The notes under the pieces were generated by a model. The model was not told the DNA's origin. It was given only the letters and a program-made list of their open reading frames with translations, and did no database searches. A program made the position numbers and the translations under genes. Positions 52,725 through 62,678 of a DNA stretch of 64,000 bases are shown piece by piece. Source of the stretch: an uncultured Eubacterium sp. (GTDB lineage: Bacteria > Bacillota > Clostridia > Lachnospirales > Lachnospiraceae); assembly GCA_945910225.1 (NCBI GenBank), contig CAMDYG010000002.1, positions 1-64,000 on the forward strand, written 5' to 3'. Within the stretch, counting starts at the first letter, position 1; each line of letters begins with the position of its first letter.

Positions 52725-52923
52725 ATGGAGGCAGGGAAAGTGTCAGCTGAAATTGCAAAGCTTCATGATGAGACTGAATTTGAAAAATACAGGTATTCCT
52801 GTGCGTACATTGGAGGACTGGGAGGCATCAAGAAGAACTCCACCAGAATATATTCCACGGCTGATTGCATACCAGTTAAAGTATGAGGAGCTCCTCAGAG
52901 AGAAAGAAAATGACAATTTATAA
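52725..52923 (+). pseudogene. Frameshifted small XRE/HTH protein
   Basis: MEAGKVSAEIAKLHDETEF in one frame, then KNTGIPVRTLEDWEASRRTPPEYIPRLIAYQLKYEELLREKENDNL in another. Confidence 0.65.
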
Positions 52924-52940
52924 TATTGCACTTTAATTTA

Positions 52941-52970
52941 TAAAAAGTGTTCTGATACGGGCACTTTTTA
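52941..52970 (+). terminator. Terminator
   Basis: AAAAAGTGTTCTGATACGGGCACTTTTT. Confidence 0.7.
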
Positions 52971-53059
52971 TAAAATTTTAAGTAGCCAGTACAATTATTA
53001 GATGTTAATATATTACTATGTAAGCCGAAACTGATATTTAAGAGCGAAGGGAGATTTTA

Positions 53060-54637
53060 TTGAAGGCTGGATTATTAAGGACACAATTTAGTTACCAGAA
53101 TACAGTAGTAAGAGAGAAGATGAAGGAGAAGACAAAGGAGTCTGTTAGTGCGGTAGTACCGATAATGCTTATAGTGTTGCTTCTTGGCTTCACAGTAGCG
53201 CCTCTCTCACCTAGTATACTGGTTGAATTCATTATTGGAGCCGTGCTGGTTATTATTGGCATGGTGTTTTTTTCTTTAGGGGCAGAATTGTCCATGACAC
53301 CAATGGGCGAAAGAGTTGGTGGAAGCATGTTGAGGACTAAGAAATTATGGATGATTATAGCTATTGGATTTATTCTTGGAGTTATAATTACAGTTTCAGA
53401 ACCGGATTTGCAGGTGCTTGCGGGTCAGGTAGCAGCAGTTCCTAATATGGTGCTTATATTATCTGTAGCAGTCGGAGTAGGCGTATTTCTGGTTGTTGCA
53501 CTTTTAAGAATACTTTTTGGAATACCACTTGCACCTCTTCTGTTGGTATTTTATTCGATTGTTTTTGTGCTTGCAATGTTTGTACCTAAGGATTTTCTTG
53601 CGGTTGCATTCGATTCAGGAGGAGTAACAACAGGTCCGATGACTGTACCATTTATAATGGCACTTGGTGTAGGTATATCTGCTATCCGTAATGATAAACA
53701 TGCCGGCAATGATAGCTTTGGTCTGGTATCATTATGCTCAATCGGACCTATACTTGCAGTTCTTATACTTGGAATGTTGTACAGTACAGAGGGGAATTTT
53801 ACAACAACTGCAATTACTGAAGTGAGTGATTCTGTGGAACTTGGTAAGCTTTTCTTATATGAGATACCTGAATATCTGAAGGAGATAGCGTTATCGCTGC
53901 TTCCAATAGTTGTATTTTTTGGAGTATTCCAGATATTTGCGCCGAAGATGAATAAGAAATCACTTATGAAAATATGCGTAGGACTTGTATATACATATGT
54001 GGGACTTGTACTTTTCCTTACAGGTGCTAATGTTGGATTTATTCCGGCAGGTAATTATCTTGGCTCAGTGCTTGCCACATTATCATTCAGATGGATTATT
54101 GTTCCTATCGGCATGATAATAGGATATTTCATTGTTAAGGCAGAGCCTGCAGTATATGTGCTTATGCATCAGGTAGAAGAACTGACATCAGGAAGCATAT
54201 CGGGCAAATCAATGCAGATAAGTCTTTCACTTGGCGTTGCGGTGTCAGTAGGTCTTTCGATGATAAGAGTGCTGACAGGTGTATCAATATTGTATTTTCT
54301 CATTCCGGGATATGGAATAGCGTTGATACTTACGCTTTTTGTTCCAAAGATATTTACAGCTATAGCATTTGACTCAGGTGGAGTAGCATCAGGTCCCATG
54401 ACAGCTACATTTTTACTTCCACTCGCACAGGGGGCATGTCTTGCAGTGGGCGGCAATATTGTAACAGATGCATTTGGCGTTGTTGCAATGGTTGCTATGA
54501 CACCTCTTATAACTTTGCAGATACTTGGTGTTATATACAGAATCAAGGACAGCAGGAGAGCAGATGTGCCACAGACTATTACACCTGTTGTGGATATGTT
54601 TGCAGAGCTTTCTGATGATGCGATTATTGAATTATAG
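53060..54637 (+). CDS. DUF1538 membrane protein (putative transporter) with internal duplication
   Basis: Polytopic; repeated motif AFDSGGVTTGPMTVPFIMALG and AFDSGGVASGPMTATFLLPLA. Confidence 0.8.
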   Translation: MKAGLLRTQFSYQNTVVREKMKEKTKESVSAVVPIMLIVLLLGFTVAPLSPSILVEFIIGAVLVIIGMVFFSLGAELSMTPMGERVGGSMLRTKKLWMIIAIGFILGVIITVSEPDLQVLAGQVAAVPNMVLILSVAVGVGVFLVVALLRILFGIPLAPLLLVFYSIVFVLAMFVPKDFLAVAFDSGGVTTGPMTVPFIMALGVGISAIRNDKHAGNDSFGLVSLCSIGPILAVLILGMLYSTEGNFTTTAITEVSDSVELGKLFLYEIPEYLKEIALSLLPIVVFFGVFQIFAPKMNKKSLMKICVGLVYTYVGLVLFLTGANVGFIPAGNYLGSVLATLSFRWIIVPIGMIIGYFIVKAEPAVYVLMHQVEELTSGSISGKSMQISLSLGVAVSVGLSMIRVLTGVSILYFLIPGYGIALILTLFVPKIFTAIAFDSGGVASGPMTATFLLPLAQGACLAVGGNIVTDAFGVVAMVAMTPLITLQILGVIYRIKDSRRADVPQTITPVVDMFAELSDDAIIEL

Positions 54638-54639
54638 AG

Positions 54640-55362
54640 GTGACGGATATGAGCGAAGTATATGTAATGGTAACAATATGCAGCAGGAAGAATATGCCGC
54701 GTTTTGTTGCGTGCTATAAGGAATATAATGTTGAAGCAGCCAATATATCGTTAGGCAGGGGAACAGCGTCAAGTGATGTGCTGGATCTTCTGGGACTTGA
54801 GGATGATGAGAAAGGTATCCATATGTCGCTTATTACAGAGGAGACATGGAAAAATGTTAAGAAGGGGCTTCAGAGTAAGTTAAGAATAGATGTGCCTGGA
54901 ACAGGAATTGCATTTATTGTACCGCTAAGCAGTATTGGCGGTAAGAGAGAACTGGGATTCTTAATTGACGGGCAGGAATATAAGAAAGGAGATGAGAGCA
55001 CATTGAAGGATACAAAACATGAACTTATTGTTGCAATAGCTAATTATGGATATAATACACAGGTGATGAGAGCAGCAGAAGAAGGTGGAGCAACAGGTGG
55101 AACAGTGCTTCATGGCAAAGGTGTTGGAATGAAGCGTGCAGAGCAGTTCCTTGGTGTTTCGCTTGTTTCTGAGAAGGAAATAATTCTTATTGTTGCAAAA
55201 TCAGAACAGAAAAATGCAATTATGCGTGCTATAATGGATAAAGCTGGCGTTGACAGTAAGGCAGGAACTATTGTGTTCTCACTTCCTGTTACGAGTACAG
55301 CTGGACTGCGTATTCTTGAGGATTCGCAGGATGAAGAGGATAATAATGAAAACAATAATTGA
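54640..55362 (+). CDS. P-II-like protein with two PII-type domains in tandem
   Basis: Two PII-like blocks: EVYVMVTICSRKNMPRFVACYKEYNVEAANISLGRGTASS... and ELIVAIANYGYNTQVMRAAEEGGATGGTVLHGKG... Confidence 0.7.
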   Translation: MTDMSEVYVMVTICSRKNMPRFVACYKEYNVEAANISLGRGTASSDVLDLLGLEDDEKGIHMSLITEETWKNVKKGLQSKLRIDVPGTGIAFIVPLSSIGGKRELGFLIDGQEYKKGDESTLKDTKHELIVAIANYGYNTQVMRAAEEGGATGGTVLHGKGVGMKRAEQFLGVSLVSEKEIILIVAKSEQKNAIMRAIMDKAGVDSKAGTIVFSLPVTSTAGLRILEDSQDEEDNNENNN

Positions 55363-56581
55363 TTACCAGAATGATGAAAGAGAAAAGGTTCTGCTTGATG
55401 TAAGAGATAAACAGGAATACGGGAAAGAGACATATCCAGGAGCTAAGAACTGGTACTGGGAGGAACTGATTAAGGTGCTTGAAGATACACCTGAGGAATT
55501 CACACAGCAGTTTGATAAGAGTATCCCAATATATCTTCTGTGTTATACAGGTTTGCACAGTGATGATCTGGCAGATATTCTTGAAGAAATGGGTTATGAG
55601 GTCTACAGTCTGTATGGCGGCTGGGGCGCTTATATGAAGTGGAAGTTCGAGAATTATGTCAAGGAAGCACAGGAAGAGAATGAGCTGACAGGTGAAGAAA
55701 GAGTTAAGGAAATAGAACGCAGCATAGTAAAGAAGTTCAGGAAGCCTATATGGAGAAAGTTCACGCAGGCACTTAATGAGTATGACCTTATACAGGATGG
55801 AGATAAAATAGCTGTCTGTATATCAGGCGGCAAGGACTCTATGCTTATGGCGAAGCTTTTTCAGGAGCTTAAAAGACATGGAAAGAATAATTTTGAACTT
55901 GTATTCTTAGTTATGAATCCAGGATACAATGATATTAATTATCAGGTTATTCTTAATAATGCGAAAATACTTGATATTCCAATAACTGTTTTTAAATCAG
56001 AGATATTTGATACAGTTGCAGATATAGAGGAGTCTCCGTGTTATCTGTGTGCCCGAATGAGAAGAGGATATCTGTACAGCAAGGCAAAAGAGCTGGGCTG
56101 TAACAAGATTGCGCTAGGACATCATTATGATGACGTTATCGAGACAATTCTTATGGGAATGTTGTATGGTGCGCAGATCCAGACTATGATGCCAAAGCTT
56201 CACAGTACTAATTTCGAGGGCATGGAACTTATAAGACCGCTTTACCTTATAAGAGAGGCTGATATAATACATTGGAGAGAATACAATAATCTTGCATTCA
56301 TACAATGCGCATGCAGGCTTACAGAGAGCTGTGCTTCATGTGGTGGAACAGAAAAGGGGTCTAAGAGAGGTGAAATTAAGCAGCTTATCAAAGAACTCAC
56401 GAAAGTAAGTCCTTATATTGAGAAGAATATTTTTAGAAGTGTTGAAAATGTTAATCTTGATACAGTTATTGCGTATAAGCAGTATGGTGTTAAACACAAT
56501 TTCCTTGAAAGATATGAGGAAATGGGAAGACACAATGGTGCATCAGGCAGTCAGACAGCAGATAATAAGGAGATGGAATAA
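55346..56581 (+). CDS. Rhodanese domain fused to TtcA-like PP-loop tRNA sulfurtransferase
   Basis: N-terminal rhodanese (LLDVRDKQEYGKETYPGAKNW, YLLCYTGLHSDDLADILEEMGYEVYSLYGGW); PP-loop SGGKDSMLM; CYLCARMRRGYLY. Confidence 0.85.
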   Translation: MKTIIDYQNDEREKVLLDVRDKQEYGKETYPGAKNWYWEELIKVLEDTPEEFTQQFDKSIPIYLLCYTGLHSDDLADILEEMGYEVYSLYGGWGAYMKWKFENYVKEAQEENELTGEERVKEIERSIVKKFRKPIWRKFTQALNEYDLIQDGDKIAVCISGGKDSMLMAKLFQELKRHGKNNFELVFLVMNPGYNDINYQVILNNAKILDIPITVFKSEIFDTVADIEESPCYLCARMRRGYLYSKAKELGCNKIALGHHYDDVIETILMGMLYGAQIQTMMPKLHSTNFEGMELIRPLYLIREADIIHWREYNNLAFIQCACRLTESCASCGGTEKGSKRGEIKQLIKELTKVSPYIEKNIFRSVENVNLDTVIAYKQYGVKHNFLERYEEMGRHNGASGSQTADNKEME

Positions 56582-56583
56582 AT

Positions 56584-56766
56584 ATGTCATCACAATATAA
56601 TTGCGATTATTGTAACAACCTTGTATATGATGAGGAAATAGAAGGGTATGTATGTGATGTTGATATGGATGAGGATGATTATGCAAGACTTTTAAGTTCT
56701 TCATATAAACAGTGTCCGTATTATCAGAGCAATGACGAGTACAAAATAGTCCGTCATCAGATGTAA
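56584..56766 (+). CDS. Small Cys-rich protein (DUF6472-like)
   Basis: MSSQYNCDYCNNLVYDEEIEGYVCDVDMDEDDYARLLSSSYKQCPYYQSNDEYKIVRHQM. Confidence 0.65.
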   Translation: MSSQYNCDYCNNLVYDEEIEGYVCDVDMDEDDYARLLSSSYKQCPYYQSNDEYKIVRHQM

Positions 56767-56787
56767 TATTATATTAAGGGGGAATCT

Positions 56788-57744
56788 ATGGACGATAAGA
56801 GGTATGCAGTTCTTATTGATTCGGACAACATTTCATCAAAATATATTTCTAATATACTAGATGAAATGACTAAGTATGGAGTTATAACGTACAAACGTAT
56901 ATATGGAGACTGGACAAGCCCACAGGCAGGCAAATGGAAGAAAGAATTGATGGAGAATTCAATTACACCAATACAGCAGTTCCGCAACACAGTAGGCAAG
57001 AATGCCACTGATTCAACACTTATAATTGATGCGATGGATATTCTGTACACGAAAAATGTGGATGGATTCTGTATTGTATCAAGTGATGGAGATTTTACAA
57101 GACTGGCAAGCAGACTGCGAGAATCCGGAATGGAAGTTATTGGCATGGGAGAGAATAAGACACCAAGATCATTCAGGGCAGCATGTTCAGTATTTACTGA
57201 TCTGGAACTTTTGCAGGATCAGGAGGACGAAGAAATTACGTCTAATAATAAGCAGAAGCCTAATAAATCGCATAATATCATACGAATTTCCAAAATCGAA
57301 AATGCTATTATTGAGATTATCCAGGAAAATGATAATAAGGGTAAGCAGACAGATTTAGGAGAGATAGGAAGCCGTCTGCAGAAAAAATATTCTGACTTTG
57401 ATGTCCGTAATTATGGGTATAGCTCATTATCCACATTTATTAATGAGATGGACGGATTCAAGACGTATAAGGTTAATAATGCGGTACTTGTAAAACTCAA
57501 AGAAGATGATAATATTAAAGAACAGGTTGTTAAATATGCAATAGATAATGTCAGAGCCAGTAAGGCAGCTGGATTGGAACTTGCAATACTTGGACAGAGA
57601 ATACACAGTCAGTATCCGAAATTTAAGGCAAAGGAATATGGATATTCAACCCTGACAAAATTTGTATCAGGCATAAAGGAACTGCTGATAGAAACAACAA
57701 CAGATAACAAAAGAATAGTATTTATAAGAAAGAAGGAGGCATAA
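56788..57744 (+). CDS. NYN-domain (LabA-like) protein with two OST-HTH/LOTUS domains
   Basis: YAVLIDSDNISSKYI, DSTLIIDAMDILYT, FCIVSSDGDFTRLASRLRESGMEVIGMGE; two repeats of the DLGEIGSRLQKKYSDFDVRNYGYSSLSTFI type. Confidence 0.82.
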   Translation: MDDKRYAVLIDSDNISSKYISNILDEMTKYGVITYKRIYGDWTSPQAGKWKKELMENSITPIQQFRNTVGKNATDSTLIIDAMDILYTKNVDGFCIVSSDGDFTRLASRLRESGMEVIGMGENKTPRSFRAACSVFTDLELLQDQEDEEITSNNKQKPNKSHNIIRISKIENAIIEIIQENDNKGKQTDLGEIGSRLQKKYSDFDVRNYGYSSLSTFINEMDGFKTYKVNNAVLVKLKEDDNIKEQVVKYAIDNVRASKAAGLELAILGQRIHSQYPKFKAKEYGYSTLTKFVSGIKELLIETTTDNKRIVFIRKKEA

Positions 57745-58229
57745 TGAATAAGATAGCTAGTTTTACTGTGAATCATCTTGATCTGCTCACAGGTATTTAT
57801 GTATCAAGAAAGGATTATATTGGAGATGTATGTCTTACAACATTTGATTTAAGATTTACAAGACCTAATGAAGAGCCACCTATGGATACTCCGGGAATTC
57901 ATTCAATTGAACATCTTCTTGCTACATTTTTAAGGAATAATTCAGAATGGGCAGAGAAGACAATATATTTCGGACCAATGGGCTGCAGAACAGGATTCTA
58001 TGTTATATTTGCAGGAGATTTAAAGTCAGAGGATATTATTGGCGTGCTCAGGGAAGCTGCTGATTATGTAATTAACTACGATGACAATACACCGATACCT
58101 GGATATTCACCAAGGGATTGTGGTAATTATCTTGATAACAATCTTAAGCTTGCTAAGATATATATGAAGAAGTTTAAGGAAGAGGTTCTGGATAATCCGG
58201 TTGCGGAAAGACTTAATTATCCACAGTAG
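57744..58229 (+). CDS. luxS: S-ribosylhomocysteine lyase
   Basis: GIHSIEHLLATFLRN, YFGPMGCRTGFYVIFAG, DCGNYLDNNL. Confidence 0.93.
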   Translation: MNKIASFTVNHLDLLTGIYVSRKDYIGDVCLTTFDLRFTRPNEEPPMDTPGIHSIEHLLATFLRNNSEWAEKTIYFGPMGCRTGFYVIFAGDLKSEDIIGVLREAADYVINYDDNTPIPGYSPRDCGNYLDNNLKLAKIYMKKFKEEVLDNPVAERLNYPQ

Positions 58230-58230
58230 T

Positions 58231-58340
58231 GTGTAGGGGTGCCAGTCTGGGAGAATCGGGCTGTGGCTTTCATGATTACTCCTGCACAGCTCGTAATAAA
58301 TCAAGCCACAGCCCGATACCCCCAGACTGGCAATCTACAC
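58231..58340. repeat. Long hairpin element directly after luxS
   Basis: TGCCAGTCTGGGAGAATCGGGCTGTGGCTT pairs with AAGCCACAGCCCGATACCCCCAGACTGGCA; outer GTGTAG/CTACAC. Confidence 0.88.
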
Positions 58341-58360
58341 AGTGGAGAACTGGCGGGGTG

Positions 58361-58409
58361 AAAATCCCACTAATCAGATTCGGATTGCCTGTCTGATTAG
58401 TGGGATTTT
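58361..58409. repeat. Perfect 18-bp stem hairpin (terminator-like)
   Basis: AAAATCCCACTAATCAGA-TTCGGATTGCCTG-TCTGATTAGTGGGATTTT. Confidence 0.85.
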
Positions 58410-58464
58410 TCGCGATTATAGTAGAACTAGCAAGATTTGGCTTTGCCTGTCTGGTCTGGACATA

Positions 58465-58516
58465 AATATAGCCGCAAACAGATTCAGCTTCGCTTGTCTG
58501 TTTACGGCTATATTTT
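58465..58516. repeat. 19-bp stem hairpin (terminator-like) before the convergent glnA end
   Basis: AAATATAGCCGCAAACAGA-TTCAGCTTCGCTTG-TCTGTTTACGGCTATATTT. Confidence 0.85.
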
Positions 58517-58548
58517 TATGAGAGTGATTTATAACAATTAGTTATGTA

Positions 58549-60657
58549 TTATACCTCGAATAATAATTCGCTGTAGCTTGGGAATGGCCAGAATTCCTTA
58601 TCTACTATCATCTCTGCTTTATCTACTGGAGCTCTTAATTCGTCCATTGCAACCTTTACTGTATCTCTGAAGTATTCAGCCTGAGCCTTGCCTTCAAGTG
58701 TAGCTGCTGTAGCAACTGTTTCAGCAAGCTTAGCTGAAGCTGCTTTCATTTCCTTTAAGTAGCCAGATACTTCTGTGAGGATGTCTGCCTGAACAGATGC
58801 GTCTGCACCAGCTTCCTTAACTGAAAGTACAGAGTTAGCAAGCTCTGTTGTGTATGAGATAACAGCGGGAATGATTTCCTTGCCAGCCATATCTATCATA
58901 GTCTTAGCTTCAATGTTGATTGCCTTTGAGTAAGCTTCATATTTAATCTCAGCTCTTGACTTTAATTCTGCTTCTGTGAATACTCCGAACTGCTCAAACA
59001 TCTTAATTGTTTCAGGCTTAACAAGTGAACCAACAGCCTCAACCATAGATGTGATGTTAGGGAGACCTCTTCTTTCAGCTTCTGCTACCCATTCATCTGA
59101 GTAACCATTGCCGTTGAATACAACTCTGTGATGATCTGTGAAGAGCTTCTTGATCATATCATGGACAGCCATCTGCATATCCTCAGAACCCTCTAATTCA
59201 TCAGCAATTTCCTTAAAGCTTTCTGCAACGATTGTGTTAAGAACAACATTTGCAGGAGCGATTGAATCTGAAGAACCAACCATACGGAACTCAAACTTGT
59301 TACCAGTGAATGCGAATGGAGATGTTCTGTTTCTATCTGTAGCATCCTTGTTAAGGTCTGGAAGAGTAGAAGCACCAGTCTTTAACTTACCTTTCTGGAT
59401 AGAACTTGTTGCATCACCCTTATCGATCAACTGCATAACTACATCTTCAAGCTGCTCACCAAGGAACATAGAGATGATAGCTGGAGGAGCTTCATTAGCA
59501 CCAAGTCTGTGGTCGTTACCAACATCAGATGCAGATTCACGGAGAAGGTCAGCGTGTGTATCAACAGCCTTCATAATTGCACCAAGTACAAGAAGGAACT
59601 GGAAGTTTTCATGTGGTGTCTTACCTGGGTCAAGCATGTTGATTCCATCATCAGTTGTGATAGACCAGTTATTATGCTTACCAGAACCATTAACACCTGC
59701 GAATGGCTTCTCATGGAGAAGGCATACAAGACCATGTCTGTAAGCAACCTTCTTCATAACTTCCATCATAAGCTGGTTGTTATCAGTTGCAATATTGCAC
59801 TGTGCATAGATAGGAGCTAACTCATGCTGTGCAGGAGCAACTTCATTGTGCTGTGTCTTGGCAGATACACCAAGCTTCCATAATTCTTCGTTGACATCCT
59901 TCATGAAAGCTGCGATTCTTTCACGGATAGAACCAAAGTAGTGATCATCAAGTTCCTGACCCTTAGGAGGCATAGCTCCGAATAAAGTACGGCCAGAGAA
60001 GATAAGATCCTTTCTCTGTAAATATTTCTCTCTGTCAACGATGAAGTATTCCTGTTCAGCACCAACTGAAGGAGTAACTCTCTTAGAAGTAGTATTGCCC
60101 ATAAGTCTTAAAATACGAAGAGCCTGCTCATTGATGGCATCCATTGAACGAAGAAGAGGTGTCTTCTGGTCAAGAGCTTCGCCTGTGTAAGAGCAGAATG
60201 CTGTAGGGATACAAAGAGTAGCACCCTGAGCACCTTCGCGTACGAATGCAGGAGATGTACAATCCCATGCTGTATATCCTCTGGCCTCGAATGTTGCACG
60301 AAGACCACCTGAAGGAAATGATGAAGCATCTGGTTCACCTTTAATTAATTCCTTGCCTGAGAATTCCATAAGCACCTTTCCATCTGCCTTAGGTGCTGAA
60401 ATAAATGAATCATGCTTCTCAGCTGTTGTTCCTGTTAAAGGCTGGAACCAATGTGTGTAATGAGTAGCACCTTTCTCGATAGCCCAGTCTTTCATAGCAT
60501 TAGCGATAACATCAGCATCTGCTAAAGATAACTCCTGTACACCTTCCATTGTTAATTTAAGGTTTTTGTAAACGTTCTTTGGTAAACGCTCTTTCATTAC
60601 TGTGTCGTTAAACACATTCTCGCCGAAGATGTCAGCTACATTGAATCTTTCACTCAT
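58549..60657 (-). CDS. glnN: Glutamine synthetase type III (GlnN)
   Basis: About 700 aa; [68 protein letters not shown]. Confidence 0.93.
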   Translation of the reverse strand: MSERFNVADIFGENVFNDTVMKERLPKNVYKNLKLTMEGVQELSLADADVIANAMKDWAIEKGATHYTHWFQPLTGTTAEKHDSFISAPKADGKVLMEFSGKELIKGEPDASSFPSGGLRATFEARGYTAWDCTSPAFVREGAQGATLCIPTAFCSYTGEALDQKTPLLRSMDAINEQALRILRLMGNTTSKRVTPSVGAEQEYFIVDREKYLQRKDLIFSGRTLFGAMPPKGQELDDHYFGSIRERIAAFMKDVNEELWKLGVSAKTQHNEVAPAQHELAPIYAQCNIATDNNQLMMEVMKKVAYRHGLVCLLHEKPFAGVNGSGKHNNWSITTDDGINMLDPGKTPHENFQFLLVLGAIMKAVDTHADLLRESASDVGNDHRLGANEAPPAIISMFLGEQLEDVVMQLIDKGDATSSIQKGKLKTGASTLPDLNKDATDRNRTSPFAFTGNKFEFRMVGSSDSIAPANVVLNTIVAESFKEIADELEGSEDMQMAVHDMIKKLFTDHHRVVFNGNGYSDEWVAEAERRGLPNITSMVEAVGSLVKPETIKMFEQFGVFTEAELKSRAEIKYEAYSKAINIEAKTMIDMAGKEIIPAVISYTTELANSVLSVKEAGADASVQADILTEVSGYLKEMKAASAKLAETVATAATLEGKAQAEYFRDTVKVAMDELRAPVDKAEMIVDKEFWPFPSYSELLFEV

Positions 60658-60702
60658 AACTTTCTCATCCTTCCTTTTCTTATCTTTTTATTAGTAAAAC
60701 TA

Positions 60703-60754
60703 AAAAAGGGCGCCCAAGTATATACTTCTACAAATATATAAATGGAACGCCTTT
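60703..60754 (-). promoter_or_regulatory. Terminator-like hairpin in the glutamine synthetase 5' leader
   Basis: Minus strand AAAGGCGTTCC...GGGCGCCCTTTTTT, about 45 nt upstream of the start codon. Confidence 0.4.
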
Positions 60755-60885
60755 GTTCTACCTTATTTAATTAGTGACAGCTTACTGCCTTTAAATAAAA
60801 TAACTCAAATCATATAATAATGCAAGCATTTTTCAAAAAAATTTTAAAAAATAAAGTAGTATATGATTATATTGCAATTGGTATG

Positions 60886-61794
60886 TTATTCTGAGGCTGA
60901 TGTTTCATCAGATGTTCCGTCGTTTATTTTGGATTCTCCTACATATGTTCCAGAGATTATAAAGCGTTGCTTTCCGTCATATGTACATGTTGAAAATGTT
61001 ACAACTTGTGTTGTGTCATCAACATTAACACCTGTATCATACATTGATTGTGCTTTCATTCTGTTAGCATAAGATCTCAGACCATCAAGACTAACAAAGT
61101 TGAAAGTGTAAGTATCGCTTATAGGATCGCTTATATATGTAGTGAATATACGATATTCACGAATAACATCTTCTGTGTAGATATAGAAAACATCATTGCC
61201 TGAAGTATTATAAAAACCAGAGGACTTATATTTGGATAAACTGCCAAACATAGCACCTGAATTCATATTATGACCATAAATAATAACATGGTTGGCATTA
61301 AGCTTGTCAGTAATTCTGTAATCGACAAACAGACAGCCGTTCTTATTATATGTTCTGTCAAATGTATGAGTAAGATAGAAGTCATTATCAGTGGTCTGGG
61401 CAATTGGAAGCCTTGTATCAGTAGAAGGAATATACAAAAATCCAAGTCCATCCGGGTTAATATCAAGTAATGCCTGATGATTGTATGTAAATGGAATAGT
61501 TACATCCTGATCATCATCTCCAATAGTGATATTAACAGGGGTGTCATCAAGTACATCATTCTCAATACCATTGTATATATCATTGCCCTTCTTGTATTCA
61601 AGCAGAATAGATATAAGATTATATGCTGCAAATATGAATACGCATGCAGAAATAACAAGAATTATACGGCTTATAATACGTGAACGCTTTTTCTTTTTCT
61701 GCTGGGCTTCAAAAACCGCATCTGCTTCATCCTGTTCCAGTTCAGAAGATGACACGATAAAATCATCTTCATCCTCTGTCTTGATATTACCCAT
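60886..61794 (-). CDS. srtB: Class B sortase
   Basis: N-terminal TM, HVIIYGHNMNSGAMFGSL, catalytic VVTFSTCTYDGKQRFIISG. Confidence 0.88.
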   Translation of the reverse strand: MGNIKTEDEDDFIVSSSELEQDEADAVFEAQQKKKKRSRIISRIILVISACVFIFAAYNLISILLEYKKGNDIYNGIENDVLDDTPVNITIGDDDQDVTIPFTYNHQALLDINPDGLGFLYIPSTDTRLPIAQTTDNDFYLTHTFDRTYNKNGCLFVDYRITDKLNANHVIIYGHNMNSGAMFGSLSKYKSSGFYNTSGNDVFYIYTEDVIREYRIFTTYISDPISDTYTFNFVSLDGLRSYANRMKAQSMYDTGVNVDDTTQVVTFSTCTYDGKQRFIISGTYVGESKINDGTSDETSASE

Positions 61795-61814
61795 AAAATT
61801 CTCCAATCAATAAA

Positions 61815-62678
61815 TCATGCTTTTCCTGCTGAACCGAAAAGATTAATCTTCTCACGAACAGTCTCTTTAATTGCTTCGCATCCAGAAGCGAGAAGTTTTC
61901 TTGGATCAAATCCTTTACCCTCAAGATCCTTGCCTGCTTCAATATATTGTCTTGTTGCAGCAGCAAAAGCAAGCTGGCACTCTGTGTTTACATTAATCTT
62001 AGATACGCCAAGAGAAATCGCTTTCTTGATCATATCAGCAGGTATGCCTGTACCACCATGAAGAACGAGAGGCATATCACCAATCTTTTCCTTGACAGCT
62101 GCAAGAGTGTCAAAGTTTAATCCTGGCCAGTTAGCTGGATACTTGCCGTGGATATTACCTATTCCGGCAGCAAGCATGTCTACTCCAAGGTCTGCAATTG
62201 ATTTGCATTCATTAGGATCTGCACATTCTCCCATACCGATAACACCATCTTCTTCACCACCTATTGAACCAACTTCTGCTTCAATAGAAAGACCAAGGTT
62301 ATGTGCTACGTTAACAAGTTCAGTTGTTTTCTTGATGTTCTCATCAATAGGATAATGTGATCCATCAAACATTATAGATGTGAATCCTGCTTTAATACAC
62401 TTATAGCATCCTTCATATGTTCCATGATCAAGATGAAGTGCTACAGGTACAGTAATACCGAGATCCTTGTCCATAGCCTTTACCATAGCTGCGACAGTAC
62501 CAAATCCTGTCATATACTTACCAGCTCCCTCAGATACACCGAGAATTACAGGAGCATTCATTTCCTGTGCAGTAAGGAGAATAGACTTAGTCCATTCAAG
62601 GTTGTTGATGTTGAACTGACCGACAGCATATTTGCCAGCCAGAGCCTTGTCTAACATTTCTTTAGCTGAAACTAACAT
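61815..62678 (-). CDS. fba: Class II fructose-1,6-bisphosphate aldolase
   Basis: YAVGQFNINNLEW, VALHLDHGTYEG, MFDGSHYPIDENI, PLVLHGGTGIP. Confidence 0.92.
   Translation of the reverse strand: MLVSAKEMLDKALAGKYAVGQFNINNLEWTKSILLTAQEMNAPVILGVSEGAGKYMTGFGTVAAMVKAMDKDLGITVPVALHLDHGTYEGCYKCIKAGFTSIMFDGSHYPIDENIKKTTELVNVAHNLGLSIEAEVGSIGGEEDGVIGMGECADPNECKSIADLGVDMLAAGIGNIHGKYPANWPGLNFDTLAAVKEKIGDMPLVLHGGTGIPADMIKKAISLGVSKINVNTECQLAFAAATRQYIEAGKDLEGKGFDPRKLLASGCEAIKETVREKINLFGSAGKA

Noticed and set aside
59138-59743. 201-aa plus-strand ORF within the glutamine synthetase gene
   Set aside because: Antisense shadow; the minus-strand GlnN frame is unambiguous.
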